From Parerythrobacter jejuensis (lineage in GTDB: Bacteria; Pseudomonadota; Alphaproteobacteria; Sphingomonadales; Sphingomonadaceae): a stretch of 64,000 bases of DNA. Where the stretch lies: contig NZ_BAAAZF010000001.1 of the NCBI RefSeq assembly GCF_039536765.1, positions 1,984,001-2,048,000 on the forward strand, in the 5' to 3' direction. The notes beneath the pieces are model-generated. The model worked only from the letters and a program-made list of their open reading frames with translations, had not been told where the DNA came from and did not search any database. Shown here in pieces: positions 18,017-25,815 of the stretch (within the stretch, counting starts at the first letter, position 1; every line of letters starts with the position of its first letter). The translations under genes and the position numbers were made by a program.

Positions 18017-18373
18017 ATGAACACATCCAATCGCCCGGTTTACCTGCGTCTGCGGGATATGATTGCCGCCGCCATCATCGATGGACGTTATCGGGAAGGC
18101 GAAATGTTGCCTTCCGTCAGAGCCTTCGCCGCCGAACAGGGTGCCAACCCCCTGACAGTCGCGAAAGCGTATCAGCAGTTCCAGACGGATGGCCTGGTCG
18201 AAGTCCAGCGCGGTGTCGGCATGTATGTCGTTGACGGCGCAGCGGACAAGCTGAGGCAAGCCGAGCGCGACAGTTTTCTGGCCGAGGAATGGCCTGAAAT
18301 CATGGCAAAAATTGTCCGACTCGGCATTGATCCGGCGCAGCTGCTTACAAAACAGCCAGCCGAAACTGTTTGA
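18017..18373 (+). CDS. GntR-family regulator, YtrA-like short form
   Basis: A 118-residue protein made of a GntR winged helix (PVYLRLRDMIAAAIIDGRYR, GEMLPSVRAFAAEQGANPLT, VGMYVVDGA) followed by only about 45 residues of helix. This short form lacks a large effector domain and matches the YtrA subfamily, whose members often control transporter genes. It is divergent from the POT transporter gene with a 183-nt gap, so that operon is a likely target. I could not identify a convincing operator in the gap. Confidence 0.88.
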   Translation: MNTSNRPVYLRLRDMIAAAIIDGRYREGEMLPSVRAFAAEQGANPLTVAKAYQQFQTDGLVEVQRGVGMYVVDGAADKLRQAERDSFLAEEWPEIMAKIVRLGIDPAQLLTKQPAETV

Positions 18374-18535
18374 CCTCAAAGGGTTAGTCACTTCTCGTAT
18401 AGATGTTTGCGCAATCTGCGGAATTCTGCCACATTTCCAGCTGTCTAGAGGGCGATTCCACGCCCCTCGGGCTAATGGGGGTGGGCCCGCAACATACTGG
18501 CTGCTGCCGCTTGAAGGGGCCGTCGGGAGAGAAAA

Positions 18536-18814
18536 ATGATCCGTTCGGAATTGCTTCAGGAACTGGCGCGCGACAATCCGGAATTGCGCAGCGAAGAGGT
18601 CGAACAAGTCGTCGACGTCTTTTTCGAAGAGATCGCCCAGCGCCTCGCTGAAGGGGGCAGGGTCGAATTGCGGGGCTTCGGGGCATTCTCGACCCGAGAA
18701 CGTGAAGCCCGCAAAGGCCGCAACCCGCGCACCGGAGAGCCGGTCGACGTGCCGGCCAAACGAGTTCCCTATTTCAAGCCTGGCAAGGATATGCGCAACG
18801 CTCTGAACGAGTGA
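18536..18814 (+). CDS. ihfB: Integration host factor beta subunit
   Basis: A 92-residue HU/IHF-family DNA-bending protein. The DNA-binding arm [20 protein letters not shown] and the ending [13 protein letters not shown] are the IHF-beta pattern; the N-terminal [20 protein letters not shown] also fits HimD. IHF works as an alpha/beta heterodimer that bends DNA for transcription, replication and recombination. GGGAGAG precedes the ATG by 5 nt. The alpha subunit is not in the window. It stands alone upstream of tRNA-Leu. Confidence 0.94.
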   Translation: MIRSELLQELARDNPELRSEEVEQVVDVFFEEIAQRLAEGGRVELRGFGAFSTREREARKGRNPRTGEPVDVPAKRVPYFKPGKDMRNALNE

Positions 18815-18974
18815 CGCTGCTCCTTTTGGCGTCTTTTGCCGCCGAAATCCGATTGCCGTTCTGTCGAGCGCAGCGTTGACGCTCGCTCATGGTGTTTCTG
18901 CATCTCGGAATATCGCGCCTGCATCGTTGCGGCAGCGGGACGTTTGTGGCTAGGACGCAGCCGGATTGGCCAAA

Positions 18975-19060
18975 GCGGGTGTGGCGGAATGGTAGACGCC
19001 GGGGACTTAAAATCCCCTGATCCTGTGATCGTGTGGGTTCGAGTCCCACCACCCGCACCA
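18975..19060 (+). tRNA. tRNA-Leu (anticodon UAA)
   Basis: The acceptor stem GCGGGTG (18975-18981) pairs with CACCCGC (19050-19056), followed by discriminator A and an encoded CCA. The anticodon stem GGGGA/TCCCC encloses loop CTTAAAA, giving anticodon TAA. A long variable arm follows, as in class II tRNAs, and the T arm is GTGGG-TTCGAGT-CCCAC. It reads UUA codons, which should be rare in this GC-rich genome. Confidence 0.96.
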
Positions 19061-19192
19061 TCCGATCCCCGGGGTACCAGCAAAATTTACCCGGAATTAG
19101 GGCCAACTACATAGGGTTTGGCTATCCCTTTTCTGCCAATTGCGCCGGTACGAAGAGCATCACCTTTCCGTTGATGCCGGAGCCCGCACTAC

Positions 19193-19816
19193 ATGGCTAT
19201 TCCCAGCCCGAGATCTGATGACCTTACGCCGAGCTTGGGGCTCCCGGTGCAGCCGGAGCAGCGCGCTGAACAGCGTTTCACCTTGCTTTTGCGCCAGGCA
19301 AAATTGCGCACCCGCTCGGGCGAATTCCTGTGCGTGCTGCGTGATGTGTCGACGCGGGGAATCAGCGTAAGGACTTTCCACGCACTGCCGCCGGACCGTC
19401 GCTTTGCCGTAGAGCTTCAGCAGGACAAGCCGTTCCTGATCGAGAAAGCCTGGGAAAATGAAGGCGAAGCCGGCTTCTGGTTCAAGGATCGGGTTGATCT
19501 CAACCTGTTGCTGGAAGACGACCCGGCCTTCCCGCGCCGCCAGATCCGTGTCGGGCTGGATATGCCGATCCAGCTGCAAAGCGGCCCAGAGACCGGATCA
19601 GCGACGTTGTTCAACCTGTCGCAACAGGGGGCCTGCTTTTCCGCCGACCGCAGTTGGGCGCGAGACCAGTTGCTGCGTCTTGTGTCACCGGCTCTCCCGG
19701 AAATTCGCGCCAAGGTGCGGTGGAGACAGGGCGATCTGCACGGCGTTGTGTTCGAAGACACGTTTACATTCCGCGAATTCGCCGCGCTCCTGGGCCGGTT
19801 GCGAGGCCTGGCGTAA
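19193..19816 (+). CDS. Tandem PilZ-like protein, possible c-di-GMP receptor
   Basis: A 207-residue soluble protein with two PilZ-like halves. The first has RxxxR (RAEQR) and, about 35 residues later, DVSTRG matching D/N-x-S-x-x-G, the c-di-GMP contacts. The second half has NLSQQG but its Arg motif is degenerate (RQIRVGLD). PilZ domains bind cyclic di-GMP and adjust motility, secretion or polysaccharide synthesis. It lies 95 nt before a surface-glycan gene set, which may be its target. A second protein of the same layout is encoded at 60292-60945. Confidence 0.8.
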   Translation: MAIPSPRSDDLTPSLGLPVQPEQRAEQRFTLLLRQAKLRTRSGEFLCVLRDVSTRGISVRTFHALPPDRRFAVELQQDKPFLIEKAWENEGEAGFWFKDRVDLNLLLEDDPAFPRRQIRVGLDMPIQLQSGPETGSATLFNLSQQGACFSADRSWARDQLLRLVSPALPEIRAKVRWRQGDLHGVVFEDTFTFREFAALLGRLRGLA

Positions 19817-19911
19817 ACACACCTGTGGTCCCCGAAAGTGCGCAGGTTGTTAACTCCTCCCTAACCATTTTCCTTCACTCCCCGGTCAACGAATTCAAAC
19901 CGGGGGCAAAA

Positions 19912-21522
19912 ATGCACAACTCCACTACTCGCGAACTGAATGTTGATGTTGCAATCGTCGGCGCTGGGCCGGCCGGACTGACGGCAGGATACCTGCTGAC
20001 CAAGGCTGGCAAGACCGTTGCGATCATCGAAAAGGATGAAACCTATGTCGGCGGCATCAGCCGCACGGTGCAGCATGAGGGATATCGCTTCGATATTGGC
20101 GGACACCGCTTTTTCTCGAAGAGCCAGCAGGTCGTCGACCTGTGGAATGAGATCCTGCCGGATGATTTCATCCAGCGTCCGCGGATGAGCCGCATCTATT
20201 ACGAAGGCAAGTTCTACAGCTATCCGCTGCGTGCTTTCGAAGCTCTGTCGAACCTTGGCATCCTGCGCTCGACGGCCTGCATGCTCAGCTATCTGTGGGT
20301 CAAAGCCTTCCCGATCAAGAATGTGAAGAGCTTTGAGGACTGGACCACCAACCAGTTCGGCAAGAAGCTCTATTCGATCTTCTTCAAGACCTACACCGAG
20401 AAGGTGTGGGGCATGCCGTGCGACGAGATGAGTGCAGACTGGGCAGCCCAGCGCATCAAGGGCCTTTCGCTCTGGAGTGCGGTCACCGATGGCCTCAAGC
20501 GCTCGCTCGGCCTCAACAAGAAGCCGAATGACGGACAGGAAGTGAAAACCCTGCTCGAAACCTTCCGCTATCCGCGCCAAGGCCCGGGTATGATGTGGGA
20601 AGCTGCGCGCGACAAGATTATTGCCAGCGGCAATGGCCAGGTCATTATGGGCCACTCTCTCGACCAACTCGCCAGCGATGGCGAAGGCGGCTGGCGCATG
20701 ACGGCCACTGACAAAGACGGTGCGAAAATTGTCGTCAAAGCGGGCCATGCCATTAGTTCGGCCCCGATGCGCGAACTTGGTGCCCGCCTGCACCCGCTGC
20801 CCGAAACCAGCTGGAACGGTTCGAACCTAAAATATCGTGACTTCCTGACCGTCGCATTGATGGTGGAAGGCGAAGACCTGTTCCCGGACAACTGGATCTA
20901 CATCCACGATGACAAGGTGCAGGTCGGCCGCGTGCAGAACTTCCGCAGCTGGTCGCCGGAAATGATCCCGGACGAAGACATGGCTTGTGTCGGTCTCGAA
21001 TATTTCTGCTTCGAAGGCGATGGCCTGTGGGCGATGGACGATGCCGATCTGGTTGATCTGGCGACGACCGAAATGAAAACCCTCGGCCTGGTCGATCCGT
21101 CCAAGGTCAAAAGCGGCGCTGTTGTCCGGCAGGAAAAGGCCTACCCGGTCTATGACGAAGAATATGCCAGCAACGTTGCGGCGATGCGGGGCGAGCTGGA
21201 AGACAAGTATCCTACGCTTCACATGGTGGGCCGCAACGGGATGCACCGGTATAACAACCAGGATCACGCCATGATGACGGCGATGCTGACAGTCGAGAAC
21301 ATCATCGCTGAAGAGCGTGTGTATGACATCTGGTGCGTCAACGAAGATGCCGAGTATCACGAAGCAGGTGACGAAGGCGCCGAGAAGGCGATTCCAGCCC
21401 GCGAAGTGAGCGAAGATCAGGCCGCAGCGCTCAATTCGATGCGCGATGTGCCGGAACGGATTGTTGCCGAAGATACTGCAGCCGGAGTCGCTGCTGAAGA
21501 GAAAGGCCGTCACGCAGCCTGA
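19912..21522 (+). CDS. FAD-dependent oxidoreductase, UDP-galactopyranose-mutase-like
   Basis: A 536-residue flavoprotein. The dinucleotide-binding motif VDVAIVGAGPAGLTAGYLL is near the N-terminus, followed by GGISRTVQHEGYRFDIGGHR, the conserved FAD contact of UDP-galactopyranose mutase/amine-oxidase-like proteins, and FSKSQQVVDLWNEIL. The end carries the FAD segment NGMHRYNNQDHAMMTAM, then an acidic, Ala-rich tail of about 60 residues. Such proteins often accompany GtrA and GT-C genes in lipid-linked glycan loci, which is the case here (21 nt to GtrA). The exact reaction is unknown. The ATG at 19912 follows GGGGGCAAAA; upstream in-frame sequence is shadow of the PilZ gene. Confidence 0.85.
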   Translation: MHNSTTRELNVDVAIVGAGPAGLTAGYLLTKAGKTVAIIEKDETYVGGISRTVQHEGYRFDIGGHRFFSKSQQVVDLWNEILPDDFIQRPRMSRIYYEGKFYSYPLRAFEALSNLGILRSTACMLSYLWVKAFPIKNVKSFEDWTTNQFGKKLYSIFFKTYTEKVWGMPCDEMSADWAAQRIKGLSLWSAVTDGLKRSLGLNKKPNDGQEVKTLLETFRYPRQGPGMMWEAARDKIIASGNGQVIMGHSLDQLASDGEGGWRMTATDKDGAKIVVKAGHAISSAPMRELGARLHPLPETSWNGSNLKYRDFLTVALMVEGEDLFPDNWIYIHDDKVQVGRVQNFRSWSPEMIPDEDMACVGLEYFCFEGDGLWAMDDADLVDLATTEMKTLGLVDPSKVKSGAVVRQEKAYPVYDEEYASNVAAMRGELEDKYPTLHMVGRNGMHRYNNQDHAMMTAMLTVENIIAEERVYDIWCVNEDAEYHEAGDEGAEKAIPAREVSEDQAAALNSMRDVPERIVAEDTAAGVAAEEKGRHAA

Positions 21523-21543
21523 TCTGCGTGAGGCTGTTGGCAA

Positions 21544-21972
21544 ATGAAGGGGAGGAAGTGGATGCTGGCCTTGGTCAACCGGATGCGGGACGTTGTACTG
21601 GTGCGCTATTTGCTCGCCAGTGTGGGTGCCCTTGCCGTTGATGTCGGCAGCTTCCTCGCCTTCCTTTCTGCCGGCATCCCTGCGGTACTGGCATCTGGCA
21701 TCGGCTATACTCTTGGTATCCTTGCGCATTGGCTGCTTTCGAGCCGGACGGTCTTTAACGGGCGCGTGGCAGAGCGCGGTGCAGAACGTACCAAGCAGAA
21801 GGCATTGTTCGTCGGATCGGCGCTCGCCGGTCTTGCGCTGACCACTGCTATCGTCGGTGCCGCGGATGTCTCCGGTTTCGACCCGCGCATTGCCAAACTG
21901 GTTGCGATCGGGGCGAGCTTTGCCCTGACCTGGCTGTTGCGCAGCCGCGTCGTCTTCCGCGCCGGGGACTGA
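21544..21972 (+). CDS. GtrA family membrane protein
   Basis: A 142-residue protein with four membrane segments (VRYLLASVGALAVDVGSFLA, VLASGIGYTLGILAHWLLSS, ALFVGSALAGLALTTAIVGA, IAKLVAIGASFALTWLLRSR). The GtrA-family ending NFxWxRxWVF is represented by FALTWLLRSRVVF. GtrA proteins are thought to move undecaprenyl-phosphate-linked sugars across the inner membrane. It lies between the flavoprotein and the polytopic gene with 4 nt to the latter, supporting a lipid-linked sugar pathway. Confidence 0.85.
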   Translation: MKGRKWMLALVNRMRDVVLVRYLLASVGALAVDVGSFLAFLSAGIPAVLASGIGYTLGILAHWLLSSRTVFNGRVAERGAERTKQKALFVGSALAGLALTTAIVGAADVSGFDPRIAKLVAIGASFALTWLLRSRVVFRAGD

Positions 21973-21976
21973 TTCC

Positions 21977-23749
21977 GTGACAGATCGCCGTTTGCGCACC
22001 GACGAGTATCCGCTGCGCCGGATCCTGCTCGTCTGGCTGGTCGTGTCGATCCTGCTGATCGCCACTGCAGCGCAAAACATCTTTCGTGGCCAGTTTCCCG
22101 ATCCTGACGACGTGCTTCGACTGGTTCAGGTGCGTGATTTGCTCGCTGGGCAGGAATGGTTCGACCTCAAGCAACACCGGATCGATCCAACCGGATCCGT
22201 GCCCATGCACTGGTCGCGCTTGGTAGATCTTCCGCTAGTCTTGATCATAGGGGGCCTTTCCCCCTTGCTGGGCCAGACAATGGCCGAGCAGGTCGGTGTG
22301 ATCCTCGTTCCTTTGTTGGCCATGCTAGCCACGATGCTGTTCGTGGGGCGGATGGCGTGGCGGTTGTTCGACGTTGAAACCGCCGGCCTTGCGTGCCTTG
22401 TTGTCGGCTTTCTTCCTTTGCTTGTTTTCCAGTTCCAGCCGCTGCGCATTGATCATCACGGGTGGCAGATTTGCGCGGTAGTAGCGGCCATGTGGGCGAT
22501 TGCCGGGCGCGACACCTGGCGTGGTGGAGCACTGGCCGGTTTTGCGATGTCAGCTGGCGTAACCATCTCGCTCGAGCTCATTCCCGTCGCAGCAATCTTT
22601 GCTGCTGTGTTGGGGCTGCGTTGGCTGCGTGACCGCAATTCCCGCTTCGGGCTGGTGGGCTTCCTGCAGATGCTGGCCCTCGGGCTGGCCGGGCTATTCC
22701 TGCTAACGCGCGGCGTGGGTGATCTCGCGCTCTATTGTGACGCAATTACCTTGCCCCATATCGGTTTCTTCCTGATCGTGGCGCTAGGCGCGACAACCCT
22801 GGCCTTGGCGCCACCGTTGCCATGGTTCGCGATTGTTGTCGGGCTGGGCGTCTCGGGTGCAGCCGGTTTGGCATTCTTCGGAGCCGGATCTCCCGGCTGC
22901 CTTCGAACGCCTTTTGGCGAGCTTGATCCGCTGGTTTACGACTACTGGTATGTGAATGTCCTCGAAGGGCGTCCGTTGTGGGATCAATCGGCCCTGGTCT
23001 ATCCGCAGCTTATCCAGATCGCGGCCGGCTTTGCGACCGGATTGCATCTGTGCTTGCAGGCACGGGACTGGAAACGGGGCTGGTGGACGGACTACCTGCT
23101 GGTATTCGGAGGCACGATCCTGCTCGGCCTGCTGGTATGGCGCTCGATGGCCTTCGCGTCTGTCCTTGCGACCGTTCCGCTTGGCTATCTCCTGCAACGC
23201 GGGTTGCACCGCTTGCGGTCTACCGAAAGCGCCGGTGCCAAGGTCGGGATCGTGGCTGTGCTACTGCTGGTCTTGCTGCCTTCTGCGCCAGTTGTTGCTG
23301 GCCAGAAACTGGCTTCGCCGGTCGGCAATTCCGCCATCAAGGGCCCGTTGGCGACATCATCATGCGATTTGTTCAGTAGCGCTGCAAAGCTCTCGGCTCT
23401 GGAGGCTGGAACGATCTTCGCACCGCTCGACATTGGGCCGGCCCTGATCCAGCGATCGCATCATGCGGTGGTTGCAACCGGGCATCATCGCGCGGAAGAT
23501 GCCATGCGCGATGTGATTGCCGGATATATGGCTGCACCGGACGAGACTCTGGACATTATCAGGAAGCATGATGCCCGCTATGTCGTGATCTGCACCGATA
23601 TTCTCGAGCCCAATCTCTATGCCGATCGCGGTGGCGAAGGAAACTTCTCCTCGCTGCTGGTGAAAGGCCGGGCGCCCAATTGGCTGGAGCCAGTCGTTCT
23701 CGACACACCAGGGACATTCAAAGTCTGGCGCGTGGTCGACACGCGGTGA
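21977..23749 (+). CDS. Polytopic GT-C-like membrane protein
   Basis: A 590-residue membrane protein with about 11-12 predicted spans. After the first span comes an outward loop with GQFPDPDDVLRLVQVRDLL, an acidic DPDD motif like that of GT-C glycosyltransferases and STT3-type oligosaccharyltransferases, and later RIDHHGWQ in a second loop. The soluble C-terminal 130 residues follow the last span. These features suggest transfer of a lipid-linked sugar on the periplasmic side. The start is GTG at 21977, 4 nt after the GtrA stop. Its stop abuts the convergent msrB stop exactly. A family name beyond GT-C-like is not justified. Confidence 0.75.
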   Translation: MTDRRLRTDEYPLRRILLVWLVVSILLIATAAQNIFRGQFPDPDDVLRLVQVRDLLAGQEWFDLKQHRIDPTGSVPMHWSRLVDLPLVLIIGGLSPLLGQTMAEQVGVILVPLLAMLATMLFVGRMAWRLFDVETAGLACLVVGFLPLLVFQFQPLRIDHHGWQICAVVAAMWAIAGRDTWRGGALAGFAMSAGVTISLELIPVAAIFAAVLGLRWLRDRNSRFGLVGFLQMLALGLAGLFLLTRGVGDLALYCDAITLPHIGFFLIVALGATTLALAPPLPWFAIVVGLGVSGAAGLAFFGAGSPGCLRTPFGELDPLVYDYWYVNVLEGRPLWDQSALVYPQLIQIAAGFATGLHLCLQARDWKRGWWTDYLLVFGGTILLGLLVWRSMAFASVLATVPLGYLLQRGLHRLRSTESAGAKVGIVAVLLLVLLPSAPVVAGQKLASPVGNSAIKGPLATSSCDLFSSAAKLSALEAGTIFAPLDIGPALIQRSHHAVVATGHHRAEDAMRDVIAGYMAAPDETLDIIRKHDARYVVICTDILEPNLYADRGGEGNFSSLLVKGRAPNWLEPVVLDTPGTFKVWRVVDTR

Positions 23750-24241
23750 TCAGGCCGGGCGGAAATCCATCGCCACACCATTGATGCAATGCCGTTTGCC
23801 GGTCGGACGAGGGCCGTCGTTGAAGATATGGCCCAGATGTCCGCCGCAATCTGCGCAATGGACCTCGGTGCGAGGATAGCCGAGCTTGTAATCGCGACTG
23901 GTGCCAACAGCGCGAGGGAGCGCACGCCAGAAGCTGGGCCATCCGGTACCGCTATCGAACTTGGTTGAGGAAGAATACAGGGCATTGCCGCATCCGGCAC
24001 ACACGAATGTGCCTGTGCGCTTCTCGTTGTCGAGCGGAGATGAGTACGGCATCTCTGTGCCGGCCTTGCGCAAGATCCGATATTCCTGCGCCGTCAACTG
24101 GCTTCGCCATTGCGCGTCGCTCTTGCTGACCGGAAAGCTTTTGGCTTCAGCAGGGGCGATACCACAAGCGGTTAGGGCGACAAGCGATCCACCGGCTCCG
24201 AACCAGCCCATCAGGCTCCGGCGAGAGATCGAGTGGGTCAT
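23750..24241 (-). CDS. msrB: Peptide-methionine (R)-S-oxide reductase with Tat/lipoprotein signal
   Basis: A 163-residue protein reducing methionine-R-sulfoxide. The N-terminus has a twin-arginine motif (SRRSLMGWFG) and a lipobox ending at Cys26 (VALTAC), so export folded and lipid anchoring are predicted. The MsrB domain has the zinc cysteines CAGC and CADC, SGTGWPSFW, and the active site RHCINGVAMDF. The ATG at 24241 has AAGGAAG 6 nt upstream, better than the ATG 18 nt earlier. It matches the MsrA lipoprotein at 7412-8089 in location and role. Confidence 0.93.
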   Translation of the reverse strand: MTHSISRRSLMGWFGAGGSLVALTACGIAPAEAKSFPVSKSDAQWRSQLTAQEYRILRKAGTEMPYSSPLDNEKRTGTFVCAGCGNALYSSSTKFDSGTGWPSFWRALPRAVGTSRDYKLGYPRTEVHCADCGGHLGHIFNDGPRPTGKRHCINGVAMDFRPA

Positions 24242-24274
24242 CCGAAACTTCCTTTCCATACGCGCAAAACAACT

Positions 24275-24307
24275 CTGCCCGCCTCATTATACGTATGAGG
24301 CAGGCAG
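24275..24307 (-). terminator. Thirteen-bp hairpin after the CYP153-like gene
   Basis: CTGCCCGCCTCAT (24275-24287) and ATGAGGCAGGCAG (24295-24307) pair over 13 positions around a 7-nt loop; the single C-A mismatch on the plus strand is a G-U pair in minus-strand RNA. On that strand it follows the P450 stop by 30 nt and is followed by AGTTGTTTTGCG, a weak U-run. It could end P450 transcripts or protect an mRNA end. Confidence 0.5.
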
Positions 24308-24337
24308 ATGGTTACACGGGCGAAAGTGCGTATCGCC

Positions 24338-25684
24338 TCAGAAGTGAGTGACTTCCACTTCGAGCGTGCGGAAACCTTCGACGAAGTTCGCCCGGACCCG
24401 CTCTACGTCACCTGCCACATGCACCCGCATGCGGCGGGCATGCATCTCTTCGAGCAGGACCCGCAGCTGCAGCTCTGCCAGACGTGCGCCGACGCAGCGA
24501 TGGATGCCATATCCAAAGGCGAGATGCCGCCTTGCGTTCTCGCGCGTCAGGTCAAGCTTGTCGGCATTCTCAAACACGTCTTCGTCGCGATTGGCCGAAT
24601 TGTACCACAAAACGACCTTGTCGCCTTTCTTGATCTGCTGGCCGAACAGCTCGGTGTCTTCGGAGCATGTCCGACGCATATGTTTCAGCGGAGTCTGATA
24701 GCGGATGCATTCCTGAACGGCATTCGGGATCAGGTCCGGCTGCTTTTCGAACAGTTTGCGCTGGTCGGGGAATTTGTCCAGCGCATGGATGATCCCGCTC
24801 ATCGTGTTGCGGGTGGTGTCGTTGCCCCCGACAATCAGCAGTACCAGATTGCCCATGAATTCCTGCGGGCTCATCTGGTTCATTGCCGGCGAGTGGATCA
24901 TCATCGAAATGAGATCCTGGCCGGGTTCTTCCTGGGATTTCTTGGCCCATAGCTGCTGGAAATAGGCCGCCATCTCGCGCTGGATGCCGCGCCGGGTGTC
25001 TTCCATGCCCTGGCCGGCCAGCATAAGTTCGGTATCGCCCGACCAATCCGACCAGAATGTCAGCAGATCGCGATCTTCCCATGGAAAATCGAACAGGATG
25101 GCGAGCATGCCGGTGGTCAGCGGGATCGAGACTTTCTCGACCCAATTGAACACTTCGCCTTTGGGCAAGCCATCGAGGGTTTCCCCTGTGCGCTGGCGGA
25201 TTTCATCCTCCATCCGCTTCATCTCGGTCGGGGTGAAGGCGGGTGCTACGGTGCGGCGCTGGCCAGTATGCTTGGGCCGGTCCATGGCGATGAACATGGG
25301 CAATTCGAAGCGCTCCTGCCCTTCCTCCACATCTTCGTCATCCAGCCTTTCGAGGATCGTGATGCCGCCATGTTCCCAACTGGACGAGAACAATTCGGGG
25401 AGCGCCTCTACATGCTGGATCGCCTTGTGGCCAACCACGCTCCAATAGGGGCCGAACGGGCTTTCCGGGATATAATGCAGCGGGCCTTCGGCGCGCATTT
25501 CCTTAAAGATCGGCTGCCAGCGATGCTCGGCATAGATGTCACTGCGGCTGGTGTCCCATTTGTGCGGATGCTCCGGCATTGCATCGGGGTTTTCTTCGAA
25601 ATGCTTCTGCAAGGCCTCGTGCGCGCTGGGCGAACGGGTCCATTCGGTTTTTTCCATTTCACGCGGGGGTGCGATCGTCGCCAT
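24338..25684 (-). CDS. Cytochrome P450, CYP153-like (alkane terminal hydroxylase type)
   Basis: A 448-residue soluble P450. The I-helix oxygen motif is GGNDTTRNT, the ExxR motif ECIRYQTP and the heme-ligand loop FGYGIHRCVGARLA. The stretch FIAMDRPKHTGQRRTVAPAF and NWVEKVSIPLTTGMLAILFD closely recall CYP153 enzymes, which hydroxylate the terminal carbon of medium-chain alkanes or fatty acids using ferredoxin and ferredoxin reductase. A rhodocoxin-type reductase is encoded 4.7 kb away on the same strand; no ferredoxin gene is in the window. GGAGAGA lies about 8 nt before the ATG at 25684, which decides the start. A palindromic site lies 68 nt upstream. The CYP153 assignment is from recalled family features, and the substrate is inferred. 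Confidence 0.88.
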   Translation of the reverse strand: MATIAPPREMEKTEWTRSPSAHEALQKHFEENPDAMPEHPHKWDTSRSDIYAEHRWQPIFKEMRAEGPLHYIPESPFGPYWSVVGHKAIQHVEALPELFSSSWEHGGITILERLDDEDVEEGQERFELPMFIAMDRPKHTGQRRTVAPAFTPTEMKRMEDEIRQRTGETLDGLPKGEVFNWVEKVSIPLTTGMLAILFDFPWEDRDLLTFWSDWSGDTELMLAGQGMEDTRRGIQREMAAYFQQLWAKKSQEEPGQDLISMMIHSPAMNQMSPQEFMGNLVLLIVGGNDTTRNTMSGIIHALDKFPDQRKLFEKQPDLIPNAVQECIRYQTPLKHMRRTCSEDTELFGQQIKKGDKVVLWYNSANRDEDVFENADKLDLTRENARRHLAFGYGIHRCVGARLAELQLRVLLEEMHARRMRVHVAGDVERVRANFVEGFRTLEVEVTHF

Positions 25685-25751
25685 CGGGTCTCTCTCCATG
25701 TCGCGGGCGAGTCTTTGTACCTTGCCCGTCTCTGATTGCATCCTGCCCTTG

Positions 25752-25767
25752 TTGACAGGCGTGTCAA
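25752..25767. promoter_or_regulatory. Palindrome upstream of the CYP153-like gene, TetR-type operator candidate
   Basis: TTGACA-GGCG-TGTCAA is a perfect 6-bp inverted repeat in the 131-nt gap before the P450 gene. Dyads of this form are common TetR-family sites, and on the minus strand the TTGACA could also serve as a -35 box. No TetR gene is in the window. Confidence 0.5.
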
Positions 25768-25815
25768 TAGTAGGTTGCGATATGCGACCGATTCATGCGC
25801 TGCCGCGCAACGACG

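Noticed and set aside
18403-18651. 82-residue frame starting before ihfB
   Set aside because: It runs out of frame into ihfB, has no ribosome site and no domain.
18975-19192. tRNA-Leu as an integration site of a mobile element
   Set aside because: No integrase, no repeat of the tRNA 3' end and no change in gene character follow it.
22126-22638. Minus-strand frames inside the GT-C-like gene
   Set aside because: They are antisense shadows of a continuous polytopic protein.
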